A DNA stretch of 64,000 nucleotides from Lachnospiraceae bacterium C1.1 (GTDB lineage Bacteria; Bacillota; Clostridia; Lachnospirales; Lachnospiraceae): assembly GCA_030434875.1 (NCBI GenBank), contig JAUISW010000001.1, forward strand, positions 3,049,501-3,113,500. Direction: 5' to 3'. The notes below the pieces were generated by a model. That model ran no database searches. It saw nothing but the letters and a program-made list of their open reading frames with translations, and had not been told where the DNA came from. Below are positions 1 to 8,660 of the stretch, in pieces. The position numbers were made by a program, and so were the translations under genes. Numbering within the stretch: the stretch's first letter is position 1; every line of letters starts with the position of its first letter.

Positions 1-192
1 CTTACCGTTAAGATCTACAATAACCATATCCTCTGCCTTTAACTTCTCATACTCAACACCGCTCGGCTTGATAGCGAAAAGTCCTGACTCTCTGTCAATG
101 GCACTTACATTCCCCCATGTAAATGTAACCAGTCCATACTTAGGCAGAAGCATGTTTGCCTCATAAACTTTTTTCTTTAACTCTTCTAACAT
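1..192 (-). CDS. ulaF: L-ribulose-5-phosphate 4-epimerase, N-terminal part (cut by window edge)
   Basis: The minus-strand frame from ATG at 192 to the window edge gives 64 residues that read like the start of the class II aldolase-fold pentulose-phosphate 4-epimerases (AraD/UlaF/SgbE): a short helix, then a TFTWGNVSA stretch (usual form LTWGNVS) and an IKPSGV motif that build the phosphate and substrate pocket. The enzyme interconverts L-ribulose 5-phosphate and D-xylulose 5-phosphate, the last step of anaerobic ascorbate breakdown. An AAAGGAGAA ribosome site precedes the ATG. It follows ulaE by about 43 bp on the same strand, so the two are probably cotranscribed. UlaF is chosen over AraD only because of the ula genes next door; the rest of the gene lies outside the window. 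Confidence 0.82.
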   Translation of the reverse strand, partial: MLEELKKKVYEANMLLPKYGLVTFTWGNVSAIDRESGLFAIKPSGVEYEKLKAEDMVIVDLNGK

Positions 193-235
193 CAGTAAAT
201 AACTTCTCCTTTCCCTACACTACATTTATATAAGT

Positions 236-1081
236 TTAAATGCTGACTCCCTCAATTTTATCTCTCAGGAAACGATTTGCCTCGGAAATTGTCTTCATAT
301 AGTCCTGTCCCTGCTGGTACCAGAACTCTCCCGTAAATATACGAACACCCATCTTAAGTGCAGCAGCGATGCAGTTTTCATACTAGGTATGTCCGCCGCA
401 GCCAAAATTCATATCTCTGTAAACACCAGGTTTTGTTTCTTTAAGATGTACTGCAAAAATATGTCCTTTGCCCTTTTCCATGTCCTCTACAACATTTGTA
501 TTGTAAAGTACAGATGCATTCTTAAGATTTCCTATATCGGGATAAACGCCAAGATACGGTGAATTTACAGCATTTACGTACTCCATTGACTTCTCAACGG
601 TATCCATAAAAGGTGTCTCCATAGTCTCAAAAGCAAGGATAACGCCCCATCTTGCCGCATAATCCGTGGCCTTCTGAAGATTTTCCAGGAACCATTTTCT
701 CGTATCCGAGTCTCCTTCTTCATAGTATACATCATATCCGGCTAATTGGATAATAGAAATTCCAACATTGCAAGAAAGATGTATTGCTTTTTCCATAATT
801 TCCATCGAATGTTGTCTTTTTTCGACATCATGTGATCCAAATGGGTATTTTCTATGACCGGATAAACACATCGTACGTATCGGAATTCCCACTGATTTCG
901 ACAAAGTGGCAAGTTCTCTCTGTTCAGCAGCCGACCAGTCAAGCCTCTTTAAGCGTTCATCAGACTCATCAATGCTGATCTCAAGTCTGTCAAAGCCGCA
1001 TTCTCCGGCGATCTGAAGCATTCTGTTAAATCCAAGTCCGGCCGGGATGGCCTTTTCATAAAGTCCAAGTGAATAATTCAT
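236..1081 (-). pseudogene. ulaE: L-xylulose-5-phosphate 3-epimerase UlaE with an in-frame TAG codon
   Basis: From ATG at 1081 the frame reads as a UlaE/SgbU-type TIM-barrel 3-epimerase (L-xylulose 5-phosphate to L-ribulose 5-phosphate). Recognisable parts are LGLYEKAIPAG at the N-terminus, the CLSGHRKYPFGS segment, the metal-binding LAFETMETPFMD and PDIGN motifs, and VHLKETKPGVYRDMNFG. A TAG at 383-385 interrupts the frame after 232 residues, but the same frame continues without a break for 48 more codons with family-like sequence (YENCIAAALKMGVRIFTGEF) to a TAA at 236-238, giving the normal length of about 281 residues. The TAG falls where relatives have an acidic residue, so GAG to TAG is the simplest origin. 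Either a nonsense mutation has disabled the gene, or the TAG is read through. Ribosome site AGGAGG is present. Confidence 0.8.
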
Positions 1082-1107
1082 ATGATTCCTCCTTATTTAT
1101 TAAAATG

Positions 1108-1362
1108 CTGTTACTGTTCACACGCTTTCAGCGTGCTCCAGTAACGGGTTTTGCCATTTAAGATTGCCCCCTCTGTGTGGCATATACTAAGCTCAGCTTT
1201 GCTTCGCTAAGTATTATGCGCATACGGCAATGGGCAAAACCCAGTGTTCAGTCAGAGTTATTGTGGCATAACTGCGCACACATATTTCACTTAGTGCTTC
1301 AGCACTTAGTGAAATAGCGTACAGAGTAGCGGAGTGCGCAGTTTGCCTGTGAACAGTAACAA
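1108..1362. repeat. Nested inverted-repeat element between ulaE and the DUF3592-like gene
   Basis: No gene lies here. The stretch folds as nested arms: GTTACTGTTCACA (1110-1122) pairs perfectly with 1348-1360; GGGTTTTGCC (1146-1155) pairs with 1233-1242; ACTGCGCAC (1271-1279) pairs with 1334-1342; and a 15-bp hairpin with one mismatch lies at 1284-1315. A small CACGCT/AGCGTG hairpin sits at 1121-1135. It could be a non-autonomous mobile element (MITE-like), a structured RNA, or compound terminators. A related palindrome arm (GTAACTGTTCAG) recurs at 63014-63042. Confidence 0.6.
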
Positions 1363-1400
1363 AATGCTGACTTATTTATCAAAATTCCAGTCATCTTAGT

Positions 1401-2210
1401 TTACATAATCATAGTTCCAACAATCCCGTAAAGAGCAAAAGCAAACATTATAACAGAAGCTGCTGCCAGCGCCGGATGTGCTCTGTTCTGAACTACCGCC
1501 CCAGTCTCCGGATCACGATAAACAGCTACTTCTCCTCCTATTTTAAAAGCCGATTTCATACTCGACTGGTTCTTTCCTATAAAATCCCTGAGCACACCAT
1601 CTGCTTCATAGGCGATCACAGGGTACCAGTTTTTCGGTGCGATCATATGACGTTTATCCCTATCTGTCTGAAAAAGTACAACATCCTGAATTTTACCTTC
1701 AATTTTCTCCAGCTTTCTTTTATGATCCTTGTACCATACAGAAAAGATCGCAATGCTCAAGGCTATAAGTACAGCTCCCATATCATATGAAGCTGTCTTT
1801 TCTCCAAAAACTGTCACGAGCTTAGGCTCCGCCACAACGAATATACCGGCGATCAGGATAGCAAGACCTGCCACGGGACTGTTGCCGCCTCCGCTGTATA
1901 TCGAAAGACCTCTGTTTCCCCTGACCATTTTTACCGATTCGCCCTCAAGATACTGGACATCACTTTTAATGAAAGCATCCTTTATTTTTCTGTCCTCTTC
2001 ATACCTTACAATAAGCTCGTAATAATACTGTATAAGGTTATTTTTATCGTCTCTTCTTTCTTTATGAACGCTCTTGGTCACTTTACCCTCAAGAACGCTG
2101 TCTTTTCTTTTTATAGCAAAGAAATCCCCCAGATTCGAAATACCCGCTATAAGGAGGATCGCCCCCAGTAAATAGGTAAATAATACAGCCGTAGACATTC
2201 CGCTCAACAT
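1401..2210 (-). CDS. DUF3592-like membrane protein of unknown function
   Basis: A 269-residue protein; I choose ATG at 2210 because a GGAGGTG ribosome site lies 7 nt upstream, although the frame is open to 2288. It has a duplicated layout: a membrane segment, a soluble beta-rich block (LEGKVTKSVHKERR ... GESVKMVRG), two membrane segments around 110-165, a second soluble block (IEGKIQDVVLFQTDRDKRH ... GGEVAVYRDPETG), and a last membrane segment. Both blocks resemble the DUF3592 fold, a family of small membrane proteins without known function. It lies between the two halves of the ula regulon but nothing in its sequence links it to ascorbate. Function unknown. Confidence 0.65.
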   Translation of the reverse strand: MLSGMSTAVLFTYLLGAILLIAGISNLGDFFAIKRKDSVLEGKVTKSVHKERRDDKNNLIQYYYELIVRYEEDRKIKDAFIKSDVQYLEGESVKMVRGNRGLSIYSGGGNSPVAGLAILIAGIFVVAEPKLVTVFGEKTASYDMGAVLIALSIAIFSVWYKDHKRKLEKIEGKIQDVVLFQTDRDKRHMIAPKNWYPVIAYEADGVLRDFIGKNQSSMKSAFKIGGEVAVYRDPETGAVVQNRAHPALAAASVIMFAFALYGIVGTMIM

Positions 2211-2839
2211 AGTAAAACACCTCCAACAACTCCCACCAGCCCGGAAGATCAGGCCTGTGTTATGATCTCTCTTGTAAATCCTGCACAAATCACTTGTATT
2301 GTACTCGTATTAAATCATAACATCAGTAATTGTTACATTCAACCATTTTTTATGAATGTTTTGAACGTTTATGAGTAAATGTTAATTTTTTGTCGATTTC
2401 AGATTTTCTGCATACATTCAACAAAATACTGTATTTATCCCAATTTCCTGATTTTTGTTTTAATAAAGAAACATCTGCTCGGTCAAAGCGAAATATTCTT
2501 AAAAAGATCATATAATATTCATTTTTCACATGTTTTATGCATTTTAAATAGTTTTTATGATTGTTTTTTATGGCTTTTCACAAGAATCTCTTGTATACGG
2601 TTTAAATTTCTAATCATTAATCATATAATCATCAAATCGTTCATAAAAACCTATTGAAATAATCACAAATAACTTTTACAATCAAATTGAACTTAAAAAT
2701 AAATTTGTGAATACAAGTTTGAATCAATCAATTTTTTAATAGGCATTTCCACCAATATAAAATGTTCAAATCTTGTTTTTCTTAACTAATTTGTCAATGA
2801 AACCTATAATCAGCTTTATCTTTTTAGGAGGTATCTAAA
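2211..2839. other. AT-rich intergenic region with divergent promoters
   Basis: About 630 bp between the DUF3592-like gene (minus) and ulaG (plus). It is strongly AT-rich with many short T and A tracts and no convincing ORF. It must hold the promoters of both flanking units and probably operators for the DeoR regulator, but I could not identify an operator by eye. Confidence 0.5.
2782..2810 (+). promoter_or_regulatory. Possible promoter of the ulaG operon
   Basis: A perfect TATAAT at 2805-2810 is preceded at 17 bp by TTAACT (2782-2787), a poor -35 match, and lies 30 bp upstream of the ulaG start codon. A TTGTCA at 2791-2796 is too close to serve as -35. Plausible position, modest sequence support. 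Confidence 0.35.
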
Positions 2840-3943
2840 ATGAGCAAGGTCAGTGAAATGACACGTGAATCATGGATCAAGAGCACATTCCCTGAGTGGG
2901 GCACATGGCTCAATGAGGAAATTGAAAACGAAGATGTTAAACCCGGCACAGTAGCAATGTGGTGGCTTGGATGTACAGGAACCTGGTTCAAGACTCCGGG
3001 CGGCGCAAACATCACCATCGATCTCTGGGCAGGAAACGGCAAGCGTACACACGGCGACGGAAAGATGAAGGTCGGTCACCAGATGGCAAACATGGCCGGT
3101 GTAAGAAATATGCAGCCTAACTTAAGAGCCGTACCTTTTGTTATCGATCCTTTCGCAGTAAAGCACGTTGATGCTGTTCTTGCAACACATTATCATCAGG
3201 ATCACATGAGCGCAGAGTTCGCAGCACATGTTCTTCAGACAGGTATGACAACAACTGACGAGAACGGTAAAGAGATCCCGGTTCCTTTCATCGGACCTAA
3301 GAAATCCGTTGAGACATGGGTTAACTGGGGTGTTCCGGAGGATCGCTGCATAACTGTTAAACCCGGCGATGTTATCAAGATCAAGGATCTCGAGATCGTA
3401 GCTCTTGATTCCTTCGACAGAACCTGCATCGTAACAACAGATTCAACCGGTCCCGACAGAGAAGATCTTGCAGGCAAGTGCCCTACAGACATGGATGACA
3501 AGGCTGTTAACTACCTTGTAAAGACTCCGGGTGGAAACATCTACCACAGCGGTGATTCACATTACTCAATCTACTTTGCTAAGCACGGCAAGGATTACGA
3601 TATCGATGTAGCTTTAGGTTCATTCGGTGAAAACCCTGTAGGTATCCAGGATAAGATGACATCTGTTGACATCCTTCGTATGGCTGAAGCTTTACAGTGC
3701 AAGGTTGTTATCCCGGTACACTACGATGTATGGACAAACTTCATGGCAGACGTTAACGAGATAAAGGTTCTTTATGATATGAAGAAGGACCGTCTTGATT
3801 ACAAGTTCCATCCTTTCTTCTGGGAAGTTGGCGGAAAATACGTTTATCCTACAGATAAAGATAAGAAGGCTTATCATCACGACAGAGGCTTCCATGATTG
3901 CTTCGAGTACGAGCCTAACGTTCCATACAGATCAGTTCTTTAA
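2840..3943 (+). CDS. ulaG: L-ascorbate-6-phosphate lactonase UlaG
   Basis: A 367-residue metallo-beta-lactamase-fold enzyme that opens the lactone ring of L-ascorbate 6-phosphate to 3-keto-L-gulonate 6-phosphate in the cytoplasm, the first step after PTS uptake. It matches E. coli UlaG nearly end to end from memory: N-terminal [20 protein letters not shown], the metal-binding [12 protein letters not shown] motif (HxHxDH), [27 protein letters not shown], and a final [10 protein letters not shown]. The AGGAGGT ribosome site 7 nt before ATG 2840 fixes the start. It heads the plus-strand ula operon and looks intact, unlike ulaA and ulaE. Confidence 0.95.
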   Translation: MSKVSEMTRESWIKSTFPEWGTWLNEEIENEDVKPGTVAMWWLGCTGTWFKTPGGANITIDLWAGNGKRTHGDGKMKVGHQMANMAGVRNMQPNLRAVPFVIDPFAVKHVDAVLATHYHQDHMSAEFAAHVLQTGMTTTDENGKEIPVPFIGPKKSVETWVNWGVPEDRCITVKPGDVIKIKDLEIVALDSFDRTCIVTTDSTGPDREDLAGKCPTDMDDKAVNYLVKTPGGNIYHSGDSHYSIYFAKHGKDYDIDVALGSFGENPVGIQDKMTSVDILRMAEALQCKVVIPVHYDVWTNFMADVNEIKVLYDMKKDRLDYKFHPFFWEVGGKYVYPTDKDKKAYHHDRGFHDCFEYEPNVPYRSVL

Positions 3944-3974
3944 TTAGGACTTTCCAGGGAGGATTCTATAAGAA

Positions 3975-4436
3975 ATGGCTATTTTGCAGAATTTTATCGA
4001 TAGAAAACAATATGTGTTCGCTGAAGAAGCAGCTGATTGGAAAACAGCCATCCACATGGCATGTGAGCCTATCATTTCCGACGGAACTGTATCCGATGCA
4101 TATCCGGACGAGATCGTAAGATGCGTTGAAAAATACGGTCCTTACATCGTTCTCATTCCCGGCGTTGCAATGCCCCACTCGCAGGAGGGCGGAGACATGG
4201 TCCACAAGACCACGATCTCATTCATGAAACTTCAGAAACCTGTGGTATTTGATCCCGATGACGAAGACAGCTACGCTGACCTCTTCTTCACACTGGCTTC
4301 CTGCAATCCGGAGGAGCATTTAAAGGAAATGTCCGAGCTCTCGGAAATGCTCCAGGATGAAGAACTGGTTGAGGAGCTTCACATGATCAAGAATGTAGAT
4401 GATCTTCAGAAACTCGCGGATAAATATAAAGCATAA
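3975..4436 (+). CDS. ulaC: PTS EIIA component, ascorbate type
   Basis: A 153-residue cytoplasmic phosphocarrier of the mannitol/fructose-type EIIA fold. The phosphorylatable histidine is in IPGVAMPHSQEGG (GxAxPH motif, His about residue 65), and the LFFTLASCNPEEHLKEMSELSEML segment is the usual C-terminal signature. It would pass phosphate from HPr to the EIIB protein encoded downstream. It starts 32 bp after ulaG with a GGGAGGATT ribosome site. The gene is separate, as in E. coli ula, rather than fused to a regulator. Assignment to ascorbate rests on the neighbours. Confidence 0.88.
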   Translation: MAILQNFIDRKQYVFAEEAADWKTAIHMACEPIISDGTVSDAYPDEIVRCVEKYGPYIVLIPGVAMPHSQEGGDMVHKTTISFMKLQKPVVFDPDDEDSYADLFFTLASCNPEEHLKEMSELSEMLQDEELVEELHMIKNVDDLQKLADKYKA

Positions 4437-4455
4437 TAATCATAGTTGTTTTTTC

Positions 4456-4476
4456 AGGGACTGCATTGCAGTCCCT
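4456..4476 (+). other. Intercistronic hairpin between EIIA gene and ulaA
   Basis: AGGGACTGC (4456-4464) and GCAGTCCCT (4468-4476) form a perfect 9-bp stem with a 3-nt loop. No T-run follows on the plus strand, so it looks like an mRNA-stabilising or processing hairpin rather than a terminator. Confidence 0.6.
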
Positions 4477-4502
4477 TGAGGAATCTAAGGGAGGGTAACA
4501 CA

Positions 4503-6023
4503 ATGATCTTATTACAATTTTGGACGTTTTTCTCGTCTAACGTATTCCAGAAACCACAGTACATGATCGGTCTCCTGGTTTTGATCGGATATCTGCTTCT
4601 GAGAAAACCCTGGTACGACGTGATCGGCGGTACGATCAAGGCTATCGTCGGATATCTCATTCTTTCAGCAGGATCAGGCGGAATGATCAATACACTTAAG
4701 CCTATTCTTTACGGCTTAGGCGGTCGTTTCAACCTTAATGCCATAATTATCGACCCCTACAACGGTCAGAATGCCGTCTAGGCGGGTGCTGATGCCGGAA
4801 ATGAAGTAGTCGGAAACTTCGACTTTTCACAGGCAGTTTTACTTATGGCTATTGCATTCGTTGCAAACCTTGTATTAGTTCGTTTAAACAAGATCACAAA
4901 GCTTCGTGCCGTATTCACAACAGGTAATGTTCAGATCCAGCAGGCTTCAACTGCATTCTGGCTTATCCTTTTTGCAATCCCGGCACTCCGCACAATGAGC
5001 AATGTTCCCGTTCTTATCATCATGGCCGTAGTTCTTGGACTTTACTGGGCAGTTGGTACCAACCTTCTTGTCGGCTATACCCAGGAACTTACTGATGGTG
5101 CAGGCTTCTCCATCGCTCACCAGCAAATGTTCGGAACATTCATCTCAGCTACACTTGCAGGACTTATGGGTAAGGCAGATGCTGAGAAGAAAAAGAAGAA
5201 TCCCAATGCAAAAGAATCTTTCTGGGATAAAAAGCTCGAGGATATCGAATTCCCCGGCTGGATGCAGATCTTCAACGATAACATGGTATGTACAGGTCTT
5301 ATCATGCTTATCTTCTTCGGCATCATCCTTGGCGTTGTAGGTAAAGATTACCTTGTTTCATTAGAGCTCTTAAAAGACACTGACAGTTTCTTCTTCTATG
5401 TACTTACAACAGCATTAAGCTTCGCAGCTTATCTTGCAATACTCCAGCTTGGTGTTCGTACAATGGTTGCCGAGCTTACAGTATCCTTCAAGGGTATTTC
5501 CGATAAGATCCTTCCTGCAGCCGTTCCCGGTGTTGACTGTGCAGTCTGCTACTCATTCGGTTCAGGAAATGCTGTTACCTTAGGATTCCTCGCAGGTGCT
5601 ATCGGTGAGATCATCGCAATGGTCATCCTCGTTGCAGCAGGAAGCCCTACTATCGTAGTTTGTGGATTCATCCCTATGTTCTTCGATAACGCAACTATCG
5701 CAGTATTCTGTAATAACCGCGGCGGCTTCAAGGCTGCTATCCTCTTCCCGTTCATCTCCGGACTCCTTCAGGTATTCGGCTCAGCAGCAGTTGCTACATG
5801 GGTTGGCCTCGTAGAGTACGGCGGATACTTAGGAATGTGGGACTGGGCAGTAATCTGGCCGGCATTCACAGTTATCATGAAGTTCCTTGGATTTGCAGGT
5901 CTTGCGATCGTAGTAATAATCCTTATCGCTATCCCTCAGATCCAGTATGCTTGTGATAAGGAATATTACTTCCTCGAAGTTGAAGATTACGAAGAGTACA
6001 AAGAAAAGAAAGGTATTGCCTAA
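4503..6023 (+). pseudogene. ulaA: PTS ascorbate transporter EIIC (UlaA) with an in-frame TAG codon
   Basis: The frame from ATG 4503 (GGGAGGG ribosome site) encodes the multi-spanning ascorbate permease: GYLLLRKPWYDVIGGTIKA near the N-terminus, ELTDGAGFSIAHQQ, the GVRTMVAELTVSFKGISDK loop, and GFIPMFFDNATIAVFCNNRGG near the C-terminus, all typical UlaA signatures. A TAG at 4779-4781 splits it after about 92 residues; the frame is open on both sides and resumes at once with AGADAGNEVVGNFDFSQAVLL, to a TAA ending at 6023. Total length about 506 codons, a little longer than E. coli UlaA because of a lysine-rich insertion near 5190-5220. A reinitiation at ATG 4845 would yield only the C-terminal part. 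Either a nonsense mutation or suppressed stop. Confidence 0.85.
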
Positions 6024-6069
6024 ACGGCGATATTTGTATACAATTAAAATAGATTTCGAACTGGTTTTT

Positions 6070-6099
6070 AGCCGGCGGCGCCGCATATCGCTGCCGGCT
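6070..6099 (+). other. Intercistronic GC-rich hairpin between ulaA and ulaB
   Basis: AGCCGGC (6070-6076) pairs with GCCGGCT (6093-6099). It is not followed by a T-run, so partial termination or mRNA processing within the operon is more likely than full termination. Confidence 0.5.
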
Positions 6100-6132
6100 G
6101 TCACAAATTAATGTGCCACGAAAGGAGAAATT

Positions 6133-6429
6133 ATGGTTAGCATTTTAGCATGTTGCGCAAACGGATCAGGTACTTCACTTATGATGAGCATGACTCTCGA
6201 TAAGGTCATCGCTACTCAGGGTTATAAGGTTTCAAAGACTCATCACTGCTCACTTTCAGAAGGAAAAAACACTTCTGTTAACTACGACATAGTACTTTGC
6301 CCTCAGAACTTTACAAGTATGTTCGCTGATGCCGAGAAAAAAGGCGTTAAGGTTATCGGCCTTAAGAACGTAATGTCACAGAAGGAAATGACTGAAAAGC
6401 TTGAAACCTGCGGCGCAGATTTGAAATAA
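6133..6429 (+). CDS. ulaB: PTS ascorbate EIIB component
   Basis: A 98-residue cytoplasmic phosphocarrier of the lactose/ascorbate EIIB fold. The N-terminal ILACCANGSGTSLMM holds the CxNGxGTS loop; the phosphorylated cysteine should be Cys8. It accepts phosphate from the EIIA protein and passes it to ascorbate entering through UlaA. AAAGGAG ribosome site before ATG 6133. Gene order EIIA-EIIC-EIIB differs from the E. coli order but is common in Firmicutes. Confidence 0.88.
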   Translation: MVSILACCANGSGTSLMMSMTLDKVIATQGYKVSKTHHCSLSEGKNTSVNYDIVLCPQNFTSMFADAEKKGVKVIGLKNVMSQKEMTEKLETCGADLK

Positions 6430-6442
6430 ATCCTGTAATCAT

Positions 6443-6473
6443 CGAGGTCGAAGAAGACATTTCTTCGGCCTTG
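6443..6473 (+). terminator. Possible attenuating hairpin after ulaB
   Basis: CGAGGTCGAAGAA and its near-complement TTTCTTCGGCCTTG form a long stem with a 4-5 nt loop, followed by a short T-rich tail (CCCTTTTAG). Since the DeoR gene follows on the same strand, it may only lower downstream expression. Confidence 0.5.
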
Positions 6474-6520
6474 ATTGCCCTTTTAGTAAGTAAACTTTCA
6501 TGCAGTAGAAGAAGGGAATT

Positions 6521-7300
6521 ATGAAAAGAAGCGGTGAAATTGTAGATACACGAAGAAAAAAAATATTGGAAATCCTGAACAAAACCGGCGATGTACGTGT
6601 TCCTGATGTCGCCTCCCACCTTAAGGTTTCGGAGATAACGATCCGTCGTGACCTGCAGTTTCTCGAAGATTCGGGTCTGATCGAGCGTTATTATGGCGGA
6701 GCGCGCTTCCATAAAGAAAAGATGACTGAAAAAGACGAACTCGCATTAAGCCGCAAGGCTCTCGCAGCTTACGCAGCATCGCTCATATCCGACGGAGATA
6801 CGATCTTTATAAACACGAGCGGTACAGTTCTTCGCATGCTGGAATACATAAAGGCTCGCGATGTAACCGTTATCACCAATAACGCAAATGCTGTGGCTAT
6901 TCCGAAATCTCACACAGTAACGGTAATTCTCACCGGCGGAGAGCTTTATAATCTTAAAGGTACTTTAGTCGGAGATTTTGCTTATAACAATATAAATAAA
7001 GTTACAGCAAAAAAATCTTTTATAGGATGTTCCGGACTTTCCATGGAAAACGGAATGACGACCGAAATATTAAATGAAGTTGTACTCAACCGCGCCATGA
7101 TGACGCGAACCATGGGCGAAACCTATATAATTGCTGATCACACAAAAATCGGCAACAATTCAAGTTTTGTCAGCTGCGAGCTGGAAAATATCCACAACGT
7201 CATAACCGATTCCCTTGCAGACCCCTCGCAGATAGAAGCAATGCGGTCAAAAGGAATTCACGTTGATCTGGCTGACATCCGTGCTACAGCCCAGTTATAA
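6521..7300 (+). CDS. DeoR-family transcriptional regulator of the ula operon
   Basis: A 259-residue repressor-type regulator. Residues 10-65 hold the DeoR winged helix (RRKKILEILNKTGDVRVPDVA ... VSEITIRRDLQFLEDSGLIERYYGGAR); the remainder is the sugar-phosphate sensing domain of the ribose-5-phosphate isomerase fold, with VITNNANAVAIP, LTGGELYNLKGTLVGD and the C-terminal YIIADHTKIGNNSSFVSC signature. The E. coli ula repressor UlaR is also of the DeoR family and binds ascorbate 6-phosphate, so this is probably the local equivalent; the effector is inferred. It sits downstream of the PTS genes on the same strand. Confidence 0.85.
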   Translation: MKRSGEIVDTRRKKILEILNKTGDVRVPDVASHLKVSEITIRRDLQFLEDSGLIERYYGGARFHKEKMTEKDELALSRKALAAYAASLISDGDTIFINTSGTVLRMLEYIKARDVTVITNNANAVAIPKSHTVTVILTGGELYNLKGTLVGDFAYNNINKVTAKKSFIGCSGLSMENGMTTEILNEVVLNRAMMTRTMGETYIIADHTKIGNNSSFVSCELENIHNVITDSLADPSQIEAMRSKGIHVDLADIRATAQL

Positions 7301-7323
7301 AAAATACAGAGAAGGTTAGTGAT

Positions 7324-8367
7324 ATGAAATTAGAGAAAATAGCGTCCTACGAACTGGACAGATGTTATTCAATAGCCCCGCTTAAATATCAGGGCAAAAA
7401 CCATATTCTTGTTGCCGCAGAAAAGGTAAACAAGTGCATACTTTTTGACACCAACGGAAAAGAAGAAGAAGTCGTATGGGACGGCCCCGGCGGCACAATG
7501 TCAATGATTCAGGTTCCCGGTCACGACGGTTGGTTCCTTGCAACCCACAAATTCTACTCACCTAATGACTCTGCTGAGGCAAAGATCGTTCTTGTACGTC
7601 CGATCGACGGTAAATGGCAGGTACAGACCATCAAGGAACTGCCCTTCACACATCGTTTCTCAATAGTTACAAGAGGCGGTGTAAATTACCTCATTGCCTG
7701 CACTATCAAATCAGCACATGAGTATAAAGACGACTGGCGTACACCGGGTAAGATTTACGTTGGAGAACTTCCTGATGATATCGAAAATTATAATGAAGAT
7801 CACCAGGTAGAGATGACTGTATTAAAAGACGGTCTCTTAAAGAACCATGGTTATTTCACCATCAACACTCCCGAAGGCGACTATAGCCTTGTAGGTACTG
7901 AATACGGCGTTTACCGCTGCACTCCTCCCGACAAAAAGGGCGGCGAATGGACCTGTGAACAGCTTATAAGTGATCCTGCCAGCGACATGGCTCTTTGCGA
8001 TTTTGATAATGACGGCGAAGATGAAATGATCACCATCTCTCCTTTCCATGGAGATCAGGTTTCTGTTTACAAACTTAATAACGGAAAATATGAAAAGATC
8101 TGGGATTGTCCTTTCAAAACAGAAATGGCACACTCGATCTGGGCAAGAAGCGTTTACGGAAAGAATATCGCAATCATCGGTCACCGCAAAGGTGAAAGCC
8201 GTGATCTGATCGAATTCTACTGCGAGAATGGTGAGTACAAGACAAATGTCCTTGCAAAGGACGTTGGATCAGCTAATGTTTATCCTTTCGACGAGGACGG
8301 AAAAGTAAAACTCGTTTCCACAAACAGAGAGATAAACGAAATAGCATTTTATATTATAAACGAATAA
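7324..8367 (+). CDS. Beta-propeller (FG-GAP/VCBS-like) protein in the ula operon
   Basis: A 347-residue protein with no signal peptide and repeating strand-turn patterns, including SDMALCDFDNDGEDEMITISPFHG (the DxDNDGxDE calcium-binding turn of FG-GAP/VCBS propeller blades) and DSAEAKIVLVRPIDGKWQVQTI. It starts 24 bp after the DeoR gene, so it is in the same operon. The predicted fold resembles sugar-lactone or sugar-acid modifying propellers, but I see no decisive catalytic motif. A role in ascorbate or a related sugar acid is inferred from position only. Confidence 0.6.
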   Translation: MKLEKIASYELDRCYSIAPLKYQGKNHILVAAEKVNKCILFDTNGKEEEVVWDGPGGTMSMIQVPGHDGWFLATHKFYSPNDSAEAKIVLVRPIDGKWQVQTIKELPFTHRFSIVTRGGVNYLIACTIKSAHEYKDDWRTPGKIYVGELPDDIENYNEDHQVEMTVLKDGLLKNHGYFTINTPEGDYSLVGTEYGVYRCTPPDKKGGEWTCEQLISDPASDMALCDFDNDGEDEMITISPFHGDQVSVYKLNNGKYEKIWDCPFKTEMAHSIWARSVYGKNIAIIGHRKGESRDLIEFYCENGEYKTNVLAKDVGSANVYPFDEDGKVKLVSTNREINEIAFYIINE

Positions 8368-8386
8368 AAATAAAAGATCCTTCCGG

Positions 8387-8470
8387 CGAAATGAGCCCAG
8401 GGGACGTTGTTTGGGGATCAGTTTGCAGTTGCAAACTGATCCCCAAACAACGTCCCCTGAGCTCATTTCG
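8387..8470. repeat. 84-nt near-perfect palindrome (REP-like)
   Basis: Two 41-nt arms (8387-8427 and 8430-8470) are complementary at 40 of 41 positions around a 2-nt centre. The core CAGGGGACGTTGTTTGGGG is of the GGGGACG-type palindromes scattered in many anaerobe genomes and often tied to single-strand (Y1/RAYT) transposases. It lies right after the propeller gene and may also end its transcription. No transposase is adjacent. Confidence 0.75.
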
Positions 8471-8499
8471 ATAAGTCATATATTTTAACAAAAAACATC

Positions 8500-8660
8500 T
8501 ATTTATGCTTAAAACTATCTTCTGAAATTCCTCAAGAATGTTTGTAATATAACTGCTGGAATTCCATGCCGCTGCAAGTCCAACCATTACCGAGAAGAAG
8601 AGTGCCGACATTACCGGCATGATCTGCGGTATATCCAATGCAAAGACCTTTCTCTTCCAT
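8500..8660 (-). pseudogene. Internal fragment of a dicarboxylate/amino acid:cation symporter
   Basis: Downstream of cyuA copy 1 the minus strand reads KVFALDIPQIMPVMSALFFS ... EEFQKIVLSINRC, which matches an internal stretch from the first third of DAACS-family symporters (the IMPVMSALFF ... GLA region before TM4). The N-terminus and the whole C-terminal half are missing. The expected partner of cysteine desulfidase genes is a cysteine/serine transporter, so this is probably a deleted remnant of it. Confidence 0.6.

Noticed and set aside
236..6023. General reassignment of TAG to an amino acid
   Set aside because: Several genes here end naturally in TAG at family-typical lengths (STAS gene at 29110, symporter remnant at 58460), so TAG works as a stop; only special suppression remains possible.
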